Both the position numbers and the translations under genes were made by a program. From a virus, in IMG/VR virus record IMGVR_UViG_3300025870_000011, positions 1 through 64,000 of that record: DNA of 64,000 bases; one strand, written 5' to 3'. The notes beneath the pieces were generated by a model. It did no database searches, was not told the DNA's origin, and was given only the letters and a program-made list of their open reading frames with translations. Within the stretch, counting starts at the first letter, position 1. The number at the start of each line of letters is the position of its first letter. Shown here piece after piece: positions 14,603 to 22,839 of this stretch.

Positions 14603-15334
14603 ATGTCTGCTCTAATCGCAGGGCATATGCTCATGGCATCTGCATCAGCATTTTATTCATTTTATAGAATTCTTAGACCATATCGAATCGGTGTGTATGG
14701 TCCTTCAATGGTTGGAAAAACAACTCTCGATCAATACCTTACCGTTCCTGGTGACATTGATCCAATCCCTCTTGCTATGAGAACCGCACACCCCAAAGCA
14801 AACACTCATACTGGATTTAGAGAGCCAAACGAAACAAGAAAACAAATTCGTTTAATTAAAGACAAAAAACCAATTAGAACAACTGATTTAGCGGGAGATG
14901 CGATGTTTCGCAATCTATGGATCGATGATATGTTTCGTAGAAATGTTGAATTGATAATATTCATGGTTGATCACAGAGCAATGACCTCACCACAGTTTGC
15001 TATGGATGCTTCTGCCAGCCTTTCATACTTAGTTGATAACATTACAAAAAAAAGCATCACTAAGAACATAACTCGAAAAGCAAAAAGAAAATCAAAAAAG
15101 TATCAGCCAAAGTTAATCTGTCTCATGATTAACAAAATGGATATTTGGTGGGATGATCGGGCGCAATACTTGTGGCAGATGGGATTGCGAAAAGAACACC
15201 CAATAGTTGCGCCGTTTCGTGAATCATTGAAACGTTTGAGGAAAGCAGGCTATCGTGCTGAGATCATGGCAATGTCATCACAACACGGAATAAATGTTGA
15301 AAAGGGTTTAATTGAATTATTGGAGTCTTTGTAA
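14603..15334 (+). CDS. Small Ras-like P-loop GTPase
   Basis: A 243-residue protein. A hydrophobic N-terminal segment precedes GVYGPSMVGKTTLDQYL near residue 30 (G1/Walker A). TTDLAGDAMFR near residue 93 is the G3 box (D-x-x-G), and LICLMINKMDIWW near residue 172 contains the G4 box NKMD that specifies guanine. EIMAMSSQHG near residue 222 occupies the G5 (S-A-K-like) position. The layout is that of an Arf/Rab/SRPRB-type small GTPase. The N-terminal hydrophobic stretch could anchor it to membrane. Small GTPases are rare in tailed viruses. Its neighbours are membrane proteins. Confidence 0.75.
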   Translation: MSALIAGHMLMASASAFYSFYRILRPYRIGVYGPSMVGKTTLDQYLTVPGDIDPIPLAMRTAHPKANTHTGFREPNETRKQIRLIKDKKPIRTTDLAGDAMFRNLWIDDMFRRNVELIIFMVDHRAMTSPQFAMDASASLSYLVDNITKKSITKNITRKAKRKSKKYQPKLICLMINKMDIWWDDRAQYLWQMGLRKEHPIVAPFRESLKRLRKAGYRAEIMAMSSQHGINVEKGLIELLESL

Positions 15335-15344
15335 GAAAAGCCTT

Positions 15345-16346
15345 ATGATGTTGTCAGTTATGGGAGGGTTAATGGCGTGGAATGCTCAGGCGTTGAATCC
15401 GATGTCGTATTTGCCTTATCAAAGGGGCTTAACATTAAATGGTCTTGACAATGAACAATTGAAAATAGTTTCTGCACAGACAGGAATTTCATTTGAATTG
15501 TTAAAGTCCCAACAACGTGCTGAAATGGCAAGTGCAGGTTCAACTGGAGATGTAGGTGATGAGCAATTGATGCCTACTGTTGAGATCCAGTTAAAATCAA
15601 ATCCAAAAAACCCAAACAAAGCGCGTCGAAAAAACATCAAAATGTTGCGAAAAGCACTCAGACCCCCAAATTACAACTTAGGTTTGTTTAAGATATATCG
15701 CTATAATGCTGCACATGAATGTGCTTGCTGTGGAGTTGATATTCGGAGATTTCTTGAGGGGGATAATGCTTATGCTCACATTGTTGATGAGAGAACATCT
15801 CTTTCCCTTGCCGACATCTACTGGTTTGATGAAGAAACAGGTAATGCAAAAAAGCCATTGGCGAGAACGCATGGTGATCACGGCGATGAAATGAATAGTT
15901 CGCTTTGCCCTGCCCATCTTCACATTTACCACACTTTGAAATCATTGGTTCAAGAACATGAAATGGCGGAAGAAGGATTTTCACGAATCGCCTCAAAGGG
16001 AACTAAATTCACAAAGATACCAGGAGTATCTGCTCTGATGGGATCTGGTTCATCAAAGAATAGAAGCACTCCTGAATCATTGTTAAAGTATGAAGAATTC
16101 TTCTCTTTAATTCACAAAGATGCACAGCATAGCAAAGGAGTTAGTTTAACAACTCTCCCAAATCCAACAACAGGAATAGTCGATATTGTTCAAGTTACAT
16201 TCGATCTTCGTGCATTACAAGCGGAGTCGGTATTGGCTCAAAGAAATGCAATGGCAACTGGAGTTCCTATGCAAAATGCTATGAATACGGCAATGATGCA
16301 ACAACAAATGCCGCCTGTAACGCAACAAACGGCAACACAAGTATAA
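15345..16346 (+). CDS. Zinc-binding protein with HNH-like Cys/His cluster
   Basis: A 333-residue protein. ATG 15345 is chosen because it follows the upstream stop by ten bases; a TTG at 15312 would add KKSL before a hydrophobic stretch and AQA, giving a signal-peptide-like N-terminus. ECACCGVDIRRF near residue 125, AYAHIVDE near 143, HGDHGD near 178 and LCPAHLHIYHTL near 188 provide two Cys pairs and His residues suited to a treble-clef or HNH-type metal site, though a complete HNH catalytic set is not certain. The C-terminus is Met/Gln-rich low complexity, as in the next gene. Confidence 0.62.
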   Translation: MMLSVMGGLMAWNAQALNPMSYLPYQRGLTLNGLDNEQLKIVSAQTGISFELLKSQQRAEMASAGSTGDVGDEQLMPTVEIQLKSNPKNPNKARRKNIKMLRKALRPPNYNLGLFKIYRYNAAHECACCGVDIRRFLEGDNAYAHIVDERTSLSLADIYWFDEETGNAKKPLARTHGDHGDEMNSSLCPAHLHIYHTLKSLVQEHEMAEEGFSRIASKGTKFTKIPGVSALMGSGSSKNRSTPESLLKYEEFFSLIHKDAQHSKGVSLTTLPNPTTGIVDIVQVTFDLRALQAESVLAQRNAMATGVPMQNAMNTAMMQQQMPPVTQQTATQV

Positions 16347-16358
16347 GGGTGAATAAAT

Positions 16359-16997
16359 ATGGGATGGTTTAGCAAGAACGATACGCAAGCAAGCACACAA
16401 TTTGGATCGCCAAATGGAAATATGGGTATGCAAGGAATGGGTATGCAAGGAATGGGTATGCAAGGAATGGGCATGGATCCTTCAATGATGGGTATGCAAA
16501 TGGCTCAAAATCCAATGATGCAACAAATGGCTAATGACCCTATTACTGCAACTGCACGTTTGCTTCAACTAAACGATCCAGTAGCACAATTCATAACAAC
16601 ACCAAATATTGGGCTGGTCATGGACTTGATCGGGGAAGTCGTTAGATTGTCAATTAAAGAGTTCTTTACTCAAGTTTCCTTTACTCAAGACGATACAGGC
16701 AAAATTATTCTTGATGCGGCTTCTTTACCACCTGCAATCAATACGCTTTCACCAGAAAATCTTGGTTTGACTATGACTCGCCTTCAATCTTCGGCGCAAC
16801 AAACCATCGCAATGAATGAGCAACAGAGGCAGATGTTTATGCAAGCACATTCGATGGGGATGAATATGAATCCGCAACAACAACCTGGATTCTTCGGCAG
16901 TTTGCTCGGAGGTATGCTCGGTAATCAAGTCCAGCAACAAGGCGGCTTCGGAACGACAGTCGCTAAGGGTGCAGCAATGGGGGCGACTGTTATATGA
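16359..16997 (+). CDS. Met/Gly/Gln-rich protein with repeat region
   Basis: A 212-residue protein. The N-terminus has the five-residue repeat MGMQG encoded by a 15-bp tandem repeat, followed by more Met/Gln. The middle (about residues 60-155) is a folded-looking helical domain. The C-terminus is glycine-rich (FFGSLLGGMLGNQ) and could be membrane-active. It is conserved in style with the preceding gene's tail. The function is unknown, perhaps a minor virion protein. Confidence 0.6.
   Translation: MGWFSKNDTQASTQFGSPNGNMGMQGMGMQGMGMQGMGMDPSMMGMQMAQNPMMQQMANDPITATARLLQLNDPVAQFITTPNIGLVMDLIGEVVRLSIKEFFTQVSFTQDDTGKIILDAASLPPAINTLSPENLGLTMTRLQSSAQQTIAMNEQQRQMFMQAHSMGMNMNPQQQPGFFGSLLGGMLGNQVQQQGGFGTTVAKGAAMGATVI
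16422..16466 (+). repeat. Three tandem 15-bp repeats
   Basis: ATGGGTATGCAAGGA occurs three times exactly in tandem (16422-16436, 16437-16451, 16452-16466), with a partial fourth. It encodes M-G-M-Q-G repeats and is prone to length change by slippage. Confidence 0.9.
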
Positions 16998-17245
16998 AAC
17001 AACAACAAGAAAATAACCAACAATACACTCAGAGTCATTACGACACGACAATTCAATTGATGAGTCCAAGCAAGATGATTGTTGAGAGCGCAACGATGAT
17101 TTTCATTATTTCTTTTATGCTTGCTTCCTTTGTGATATTGATTTGGAGAGGTTCGACGTTATCATCGACTCAAATTCTTTTAGGAACATTTGGTTTGCTC
17201 TTTACCTTTGCATTAGCAGTTCGACAATTTGCTTCTTTTCGGTAG
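16994..17245 (+). CDS. Membrane protein with two transmembrane segments
   Basis: An 83-residue protein, coupled to the upstream gene by a four-base overlap. A Gln/Asn-rich start is followed by MIFIISFMLASFVILIW (about residues 34-50) and ILLGTFGLLFTFALAV (about 61-77), two helices linked by a short polar loop. This hairpin resembles small holin-like proteins; no family assignment is possible. Confidence 0.6.
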   Translation: MKQQQENNQQYTQSHYDTTIQLMSPSKMIVESATMIFIISFMLASFVILIWRGSTLSSTQILLGTFGLLFTFALAVRQFASFR

Positions 17246-17256
17246 CCTCATCGGGT

Positions 17257-17475
17257 GTGAGGCGGTTTAATCCGTTACCGTATAGCCCTCTGCTAACACG
17301 GTTCGATCAAGATGGCGATGGTGATTTTGATATGGATGATGTAAAAATTATTTTAGGCAAGAAAGAAAAGCCAACGAAACAATGTGCAGCCATGACAAAA
17401 AGTGGCAACAGATGCAAACGAAAGTCCGATCTTGATGACAATAACTTGTGTTATATGCATAGAAAGCATGAATAA
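17257..17475 (+). CDS. EF-hand plus C2HC zinc mini-protein
   Basis: A 72-residue protein from GTG 17257; an upstream ATG at 17143 would run through the membrane-protein gene in another frame. FDQDGDGDFDMDDVK is a complete EF-hand-like calcium loop (D-x-D-x-D-G-x-F-x-x-x-D). It is followed by CAAMTKSGNRCKRKS and LCYMHRKH, the Cys/His pattern of small phage zinc proteins of the DUF5763 type (C-x7-9-C, then C-x-x-H). It combines calcium and zinc binding, possibly for virion stability or DNA contact. Confidence 0.62.
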   Translation: MRRFNPLPYSPLLTRFDQDGDGDFDMDDVKIILGKKEKPTKQCAAMTKSGNRCKRKSDLDDNNLCYMHRKHE

Positions 17476-17506
17476 GCCAATAAACACAACGAGCGTGGGA
17501 TAAATT

Positions 17507-18217
17507 ATGGCTGGTCGTCAGACACGCAAAAATTGTGCGTTTTGCCAACACCCTAAAAGAGATTTACTTGAAAAGCAAATACTTGAAGGTTCATTAGACG
17601 TTCAAGATTGCGATCATCAAAACCAATGGGCGGAAGGAACATCTCATCGGCATATGCGGAGGCACTCTGGAGAATATTACAACAACAGTAATACTCAATG
17701 CCCCATATGCACAGATCCAAATCGCTCACACATTGAATCTGCAATACTCGAAGGAAGGGCAGGCATTGATGACTTTGCTATTGAGTTGGGTATTGCCAGT
17801 AGTTTGGTATCAAACCACATGGAAAAGCATACAAAACCAATTATTCAACAACATATTCACATAGAAGCATTGCCAAATGCAATGAAAACGGTTCATGAAT
17901 CATTAGGCCGTGTTGAAAAAAATATGAATCGTTTAGATCGACTTCTTGGCCGAGTTCTCGATCATGTAGAAAATCAATTCGATGATGAAGAAGAAGTTAT
18001 TGAAATGCGCGATGTTGAAACAGCATTAAAGGTACATCGTGAAGTTAGAGATACTTTGGTTGAACTGGCAAAATGGATGGATAAGGCTGAAACCATTGAA
18101 GATAAGCAATCAGTTTCTATCTTAAATGTTTTACAACAGTTTTACACAGAAAAATCACCTCAAGAATGGATTGAGTTGAAAAGTCGATTAGTTTCTTCTG
18201 GAGTGATGAGTGAATGA
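17507..18217 (+). CDS. Zinc-finger/HTH DNA-binding protein, possible terminase small subunit
   Basis: A 236-residue protein. It has two related N-terminal modules: CAFCQHPKRDLLEKQILEGS and CPICTDPNRSHIESAILEGR, each a Cys pair followed by a helix and, in the second, AIELGIASSLVSNHMEKH, a helix-turn-helix ending in a His. The rest is a long coiled coil (residues about 120-215). Zinc-HTH proteins of this form are found near terminase genes and may recognise the packaging site. Large terminase lies 7 kb downstream, so the assignment is tentative. Confidence 0.6.
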   Translation: MAGRQTRKNCAFCQHPKRDLLEKQILEGSLDVQDCDHQNQWAEGTSHRHMRRHSGEYYNNSNTQCPICTDPNRSHIESAILEGRAGIDDFAIELGIASSLVSNHMEKHTKPIIQQHIHIEALPNAMKTVHESLGRVEKNMNRLDRLLGRVLDHVENQFDDEEEVIEMRDVETALKVHREVRDTLVELAKWMDKAETIEDKQSVSILNVLQQFYTEKSPQEWIELKSRLVSSGVMSE

Positions 18218-18654
18218 AATCAGTCCGACACTTGATGCTCAAAGATATGCCTGAGCATGATTCTATTCTAAACACAAAAATTCCAAAAGATGAATGGACT
18301 GTTGAAGATTTGCTTTTTTATACAGATTCAGTTGATCAGGTTGTTAAGCGATGGGTGGAGGCTATTTCAGAACACCTTGAATATCCGAGCGAAGTGGTTT
18401 CAAACATATGGGGTTCTTTGATTATGACTCGTTTGCTAATTGATGATTTAAAAATACTAAAAACTAATCCTGGTGCTGATTGTATCTCTTTACTTGACGG
18501 AACACAGATTATCACCGATCTTAAACAAAAGATGTTGCCTATGTCAAAATCATATGCGCGTGTACCTTCATTGGCTCAATGGTACATGACCCTGCCAAAT
18601 GAAATAGATGTAGTGTATAGAGCCATACGACGGAGGTTGAAGGATGGTCAGTAG
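18214..18654 (+). CDS. Helical protein of unknown function
   Basis: A 146-residue protein overlapping the previous gene by ATGA. Its sequence is mostly helical (VEDLLFYTDSVDQVVKRW; IWGSLIMTRLLIDDLKILK) with a basic end (IRRRLKDG). No motif is recognised. Tight coupling to the Zn-HTH gene suggests a shared complex. Confidence 0.6.
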   Translation: MKSVRHLMLKDMPEHDSILNTKIPKDEWTVEDLLFYTDSVDQVVKRWVEAISEHLEYPSEVVSNIWGSLIMTRLLIDDLKILKTNPGADCISLLDGTQIITDLKQKMLPMSKSYARVPSLAQWYMTLPNEIDVVYRAIRRRLKDGQ

Positions 18655-19939
18655 CAACCCAAGAGAATCTGTTCTTTGGACTCCAAGAACTCAAGAAATT
18701 ACAGGCGGATTCCGCCCACGTGAGATGATTGATCACGACATCAATCCGAATGAGGATAGTGACGGTTTATCTCATCATGGTCGTGAAACACCAGAAGATA
18801 CCCATAGTCGTGATCAGAAAGATCCTGCAAAACGAAAAGAACGTGCAGTGGCTGAATTAGAACCAAAGATACCGCATATTAGTATTAAACCAGAAAAAAT
18901 AGATGATACTTTAGGAAGATCGCCCCAATTTGAACAAGAACAAACTATGCTTGAAGCAGGTATTGGACTGGACATGAATAGAAACGGAATCGGTTTATCA
19001 AATGGATTCAATGCGGGTTCTGTTCGTAGCGAAGGACCTAACGTAAAATATGGTCAAAGCAATTCAGTAGTCCCTGCTATGCTTGGAAAAACCAGCGACG
19101 AGATATTTAATTTTACTTGGGATAGCATCTCAAAAGGCAGACGGAAATACAAAGGCCGTCATATGTATGATGATGAAGATTCTGATGAAGATGAACGTAA
19201 AGGAAAGGCCAAGCGAAAGCGAAAAAAGAAGCGACAGGCAAAGAAAGGGAAGGCGGCACGTGGAGGCCGACAAATCAAATCTATGACGAAGCGACGTGCT
19301 GGTAATCTTGAATTGGATGTTGATCGAGGTTCACGTAGGCAAGCGTTTCACCCAATTAAACACACAGAAGCAGTTAGGGGCGTAGGCCGTTCAAGATCAG
19401 AGTCTATTCCGCTTCGATTGAGAGATCCTATTGCATGGGAACGAAAAAAGGCGTATGAGCGAATGCGAAGGCAAGTCGGTTCTTTGCCACGTGGATTAAC
19501 TCACCACGCTGATACAAGAGGTGTGGGAACAAAGCGTGGTGCTATTCAAGGAGGCACAATTGGTCCTGGAACAAAGTTGCCAACCGTTGCACGTATGGGA
19601 ACTGGGACAACAAAATTTTCAAGAAACGCAATAGGTGATGCTCTTGGAATTCACGATCCTTTAGTTGCTAAATCAGACATTCACAAATCCAAATTAAATA
19701 TTTCACGTTCCGAGATAATGGCTATGAAACGTAAGATTGAGAAGTTAGTTCAACAACTCAACAAATTGACAAAAGCCACACCTGAACTTGGAAACGAAGG
19801 TAAGGTTGGCGCACAGGTAAATGGCGATACTGCATCAGCACCAACTGGTGCAACTAAATTGAATGAGGAAGAGAAACCTTACAGGGCTTTTGTCGATATG
19901 GCTTTGAGCAATGAGATGGGATTAACAGGCAAAAGGTGA
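18644..19939 (+). CDS. Long basic protein with internal tag-like motif
   Basis: A 431-residue protein overlapping its upstream neighbour. The first 150 residues are polar and probably disordered. TSDEIFNFTWDSISKGRRK (from residue 150) reproduces the cassette tag pattern F-x-x-[ST]-W-x-x-I-x-K in an internal position. It is followed by an acidic patch and a strongly basic stretch (KAKRKRKKKRQAKKGKAARG, near 190) that would bind DNA. The end contains a helical segment and Thr/Ala-rich linker. A DNA-condensing or scaffold-associated internal virion protein is a reasonable guess. Confidence 0.6.
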   Translation: MVSSNPRESVLWTPRTQEITGGFRPREMIDHDINPNEDSDGLSHHGRETPEDTHSRDQKDPAKRKERAVAELEPKIPHISIKPEKIDDTLGRSPQFEQEQTMLEAGIGLDMNRNGIGLSNGFNAGSVRSEGPNVKYGQSNSVVPAMLGKTSDEIFNFTWDSISKGRRKYKGRHMYDDEDSDEDERKGKAKRKRKKKRQAKKGKAARGGRQIKSMTKRRAGNLELDVDRGSRRQAFHPIKHTEAVRGVGRSRSESIPLRLRDPIAWERKKAYERMRRQVGSLPRGLTHHADTRGVGTKRGAIQGGTIGPGTKLPTVARMGTGTTKFSRNAIGDALGIHDPLVAKSDIHKSKLNISRSEIMAMKRKIEKLVQQLNKLTKATPELGNEGKVGAQVNGDTASAPTGATKLNEEEKPYRAFVDMALSNEMGLTGKR

Positions 19940-19943
19940 TCTA

Positions 19944-20024
19944 ATGAGTAGATTAGATGATGAGTTTTGGAGATGGTACAATTCTCTTTCATGGTGGGAT
20001 CAATATAATTTGGAGGGTGTTTGA
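19944..20024 (+). CDS. Possible 26-residue Trp-rich peptide
   Basis: An ATG at 19944 with an AAGGTGATC ribosome site opens a 26-codon frame, MSRLDDEFWRWYNSLSWW and onward, ending at TGA 20022-20024, which overlaps the next start. The strong ribosome site, the exact coupling at both ends and the unusual four tryptophans favour a real peptide. The function is unknown. Confidence 0.5.
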   Translation: MSRLDDEFWRWYNSLSWWDQYNLEGV

Positions 20025-21859
20025 TGCCTCTCGTTGTCTTAGATGATTTTCTTATTCGTAAAGGACATGGATTGTTTAACATTCATGAATTTATTGAGGC
20101 TATGTTAAGCACAGATAGTGTTGAAGATGGATATGCTGCACTTCAAGACAGCCATCACGATCTAAACCATGACAATTTTGCAGGGGTCGAAGCCGATGCG
20201 GTAAAATTAGCCTCAAATCGAGGGATAGGCGGATTGACACCTCAAGATATTGAAATCATAAATCAAGGCGAGGCAGCAAATCCTCAAGCATGGCATCAAG
20301 CATTCCAAAAGGCTGTAAACGTTGGCGCACCGTTGATCAATGAAGCCATTGCTAAGACCAATGAAATAAACAAACAGAAAAATTTTGAAGCAGGTGTGCC
20401 GCATCGAGATATACCTATGGCATTTGAAAATGACATGGGAAATTATGTTGCTGTTCAAGCATGGAGGCAACCTGTTATTGGATCGAAGAACGGACAAACT
20501 CATAATCAACAAGGTGCGTTAATTACACAATACAAAAGTGCATTGACTGGAAAACCCGAAGCATATGCACGTCCATACGGTATCGGACTCCAGGTATTAA
20601 GAAAAGAAAAATATCCTGATCTCAAAATGCCAAAAGCAAGCGATGAAATCAATCCAAGAATTTTACATGGCGATTCGATTTACATTCGAGATGGAAACCT
20701 TCGATCAAGATTTGGTCAAGCAGTTCAAAATATAAAAATGGCATATCCAAATTCCCCTCCCGATCAATTAAAGGGAATGGCTCTACAAGCGTTGCGAAAC
20801 CTTCCTGAATTTGATAAATTCGGAGGAATACGACACAGTAGCGGATTACAATATGGAAACTTTTCTGAGGGTAATATGCAACAAAGGGTAACTGAACAAA
20901 AATATGAAAATGCAGATTCAAGAGATTCTTTGTTGGAATTCATACCGCCCGAAGCAAGAGAACATTCAATGTATCGAACAACAGGAAATTCTTATTATCA
21001 CAAACCTGATCCATCTAATGCACAAATAAAATTTTATGCTAAGCATTTTGGATGGGATGAAGAAAAATCAAGAGAAGTCCACCAAAATGCTTACTCTGGA
21101 AAATACGACCACATCTCAAATTCAAGAGATCAACTTATGGCTGCAAAGCGTGATGAATTGTTGGCAAGTGGAAAGAAACTTGATTATTTGAGTCCAGATG
21201 CAGTTATGCCAAGAGATGCCAACATTCCCTCTCCAGTTGATGAACAACAGACCCCTTCTGAACAACCAAAACAACCAAACGCAGGGTCAATGTCAGAGTT
21301 CTTCAATCCTGCATTTACTGAAACACCAATACAAGAGGCTGTTTCACGGCCTCCGCCTCTTCCAATTCAACCTCCTGCTGAACCTCCCAAACAAAATCAA
21401 TTTGTTGTCGGTGCTTTACCTGCACCACAAAAACCACCTGCACCCCCTGTCTCTTCCCTAAATGCTTATCCCTCAAGACCAACTCCGAACCAAAGTACGG
21501 GGCGTGGATTCTTGGATAATTTGATGTCAAGGCTCGGTTATGCCTACGAAACATTGTTTCCGTCATTTGGTAAAGCCGACTTCTCAAATAAAGATGCTTT
21601 GAGTGAAATGCTTGAAAACGTGCAGTTAGAGATCGCTAAAAAAGAAATGAATGTTCCATATCAACATCAAAGCCTTATCAAATCCTCTTTGTCGATCAAA
21701 TCAATTGAAGATGTAACAAAGGTCGGCAATACAATGAAAAGACCAAATTCCGATATAATCACAGTTTTTCACAGTAGGGGAGATTGGGATAATTTAGCGA
21801 AATCTTTCGATATGACAAAAATAGAAGTTCAAATGGTGAAGGTGATTTTTAATGAATGA
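20024..21859 (+). CDS. Large protein with proline-rich region, unknown function
   Basis: A 611-residue protein; ATG 20024 overlaps the small upstream ORF stop. The first 380 residues look like a folded domain without recognised motifs (DDFLIRKGHGLFNIHEFIEA at the start). Residues about 400-490 are Pro/Gln-rich (PPLPIQPPAEPPKQNQ), a flexible linker, followed by a C-terminal helical domain (KDALSEMLENVQLEIAKKEM) and a DNA-binding-like ending. It is probably a virion-internal or morphogenesis protein from its position. Confidence 0.6.
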   Translation: MPLVVLDDFLIRKGHGLFNIHEFIEAMLSTDSVEDGYAALQDSHHDLNHDNFAGVEADAVKLASNRGIGGLTPQDIEIINQGEAANPQAWHQAFQKAVNVGAPLINEAIAKTNEINKQKNFEAGVPHRDIPMAFENDMGNYVAVQAWRQPVIGSKNGQTHNQQGALITQYKSALTGKPEAYARPYGIGLQVLRKEKYPDLKMPKASDEINPRILHGDSIYIRDGNLRSRFGQAVQNIKMAYPNSPPDQLKGMALQALRNLPEFDKFGGIRHSSGLQYGNFSEGNMQQRVTEQKYENADSRDSLLEFIPPEAREHSMYRTTGNSYYHKPDPSNAQIKFYAKHFGWDEEKSREVHQNAYSGKYDHISNSRDQLMAAKRDELLASGKKLDYLSPDAVMPRDANIPSPVDEQQTPSEQPKQPNAGSMSEFFNPAFTETPIQEAVSRPPPLPIQPPAEPPKQNQFVVGALPAPQKPPAPPVSSLNAYPSRPTPNQSTGRGFLDNLMSRLGYAYETLFPSFGKADFSNKDALSEMLENVQLEIAKKEMNVPYQHQSLIKSSLSIKSIEDVTKVGNTMKRPNSDIITVFHSRGDWDNLAKSFDMTKIEVQMVKVIFNE

Positions 21860-22835
21860 TGATTTAATTTTAAGAGCAAGACTTGATGCACTGGGGTATT
21901 CAGACGAATATATTCAAAAAAATGTTATAGGACAAAGTTCTTTACCAGGATCAAGAAGAGGCTCGATTCCCGTTTTTGGTGCAGCGTTACATCGAAAAAA
22001 AATGGGGATGAGCAAGGATGATTATAAACAACAGGTAAGGGACAATAAGACTACTGGTCAGCAAACGGCAAGAAATGAGATGTTTGATGCAAATGCTGCG
22101 AAAGGAAACATTAACACCGCGCCTCAAACTGTACCAGCAATGACTGAGCCATCAATTAAGAACGCAGATGGCACTACGCAATCCTTACAGGAAGTAGGTA
22201 TGCAACAAGCGGGGATTGGTAATGATGATGGCTCAGTTACAGGAACAGGAACTCCTGATCAAGTCAAAACAGACACAAAAATGGGTGCAGATGGCAACCC
22301 CGCACAAACCACAACAACAGAAGTCCATAATGCCAATGCAGATACTACGGGACCGAGTGGTGCTGGAAATGTTACAGATACAACTCAACAACAGCAACCT
22401 GATCAACAACAACCGCAGCAACAACCACAGGCTCAAGGTCAAGGTGGCGTAAATGCTCAAGTTCAAGGAATGGCTCAACAATTCCAAGCGGGACAGGATA
22501 TGCAAACGGTTCAGCAAGGAAAAGGTGCAGCAGATCAAACATGGGCGAAAAATAGATCTGGAATGGGCAAGTTTTTCGATGTCGCTACTTTTGGTGCAAC
22601 TGCTGGATTAGGAAAAACAGGCGCAGGTGGACGTAGACAGGCCAATGAGCAATCTCAACAACAGACTAAAAACTACAATCAGGCTCAACAACGCAACAAT
22701 CAACGAGCAATGGGAATGGGAGCATCAATGCCTATCGCTACATCATTCGATTCTCAACTATCGGCCTATTCCGATGTCTTGTCTCTTAGAAAACAAATTC
22801 AAGAAAGAACTACAACTCACAATCTACGAAGGTGA
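21852..22835 (+). CDS. Gln-rich protein carrying a GKFxDVATFG motif
   Basis: A 327-residue protein. A short folded start (ILRARLDALGYSDEYIQKNV) is followed by long Gln/Thr/Asn low-complexity sequence, including QQQQPDQQQPQQQPQ. Near residue 235 there is a conserved island, GMGKFFDVATFGATAGLGKT, that reappears in the unrelated gene at 26728. The overlap with the upstream gene is eight bases. A flexible virion protein with a docking motif is plausible. Confidence 0.6.
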   Translation: MNDDLILRARLDALGYSDEYIQKNVIGQSSLPGSRRGSIPVFGAALHRKKMGMSKDDYKQQVRDNKTTGQQTARNEMFDANAAKGNINTAPQTVPAMTEPSIKNADGTTQSLQEVGMQQAGIGNDDGSVTGTGTPDQVKTDTKMGADGNPAQTTTTEVHNANADTTGPSGAGNVTDTTQQQQPDQQQPQQQPQAQGQGGVNAQVQGMAQQFQAGQDMQTVQQGKGAADQTWAKNRSGMGKFFDVATFGATAGLGKTGAGGRRQANEQSQQQTKNYNQAQQRNNQRAMGMGASMPIATSFDSQLSAYSDVLSLRKQIQERTTTHNLRR

Positions 22836-22839
22836 TACG

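Noticed and set aside
15312-15344. TTG start giving a signal-peptide-like N-terminus
   Set aside because: KKSL plus a hydrophobic run and AQA is attractive, but the TTG lies inside the GTPase gene with only a weak ribosome site. It was kept as an alternative rather than the call.
13862-17245. Holin/lysis cassette
   Set aside because: There are several small membrane proteins but no endolysin-type gene or recognised holin family nearby.
17143-17256. Longer start for the EF-hand mini-protein
   Set aside because: The additional 38 residues are the out-of-frame reading of the membrane-protein gene; GTG 17257 follows that gene's stop.
22627-22839. N-terminal extension of the 22840 gene
   Set aside because: It overlaps the previous gene in another frame and is Asn/Ser/Leu-rich shadow sequence; ATG 22840 has a GGTGAT site.
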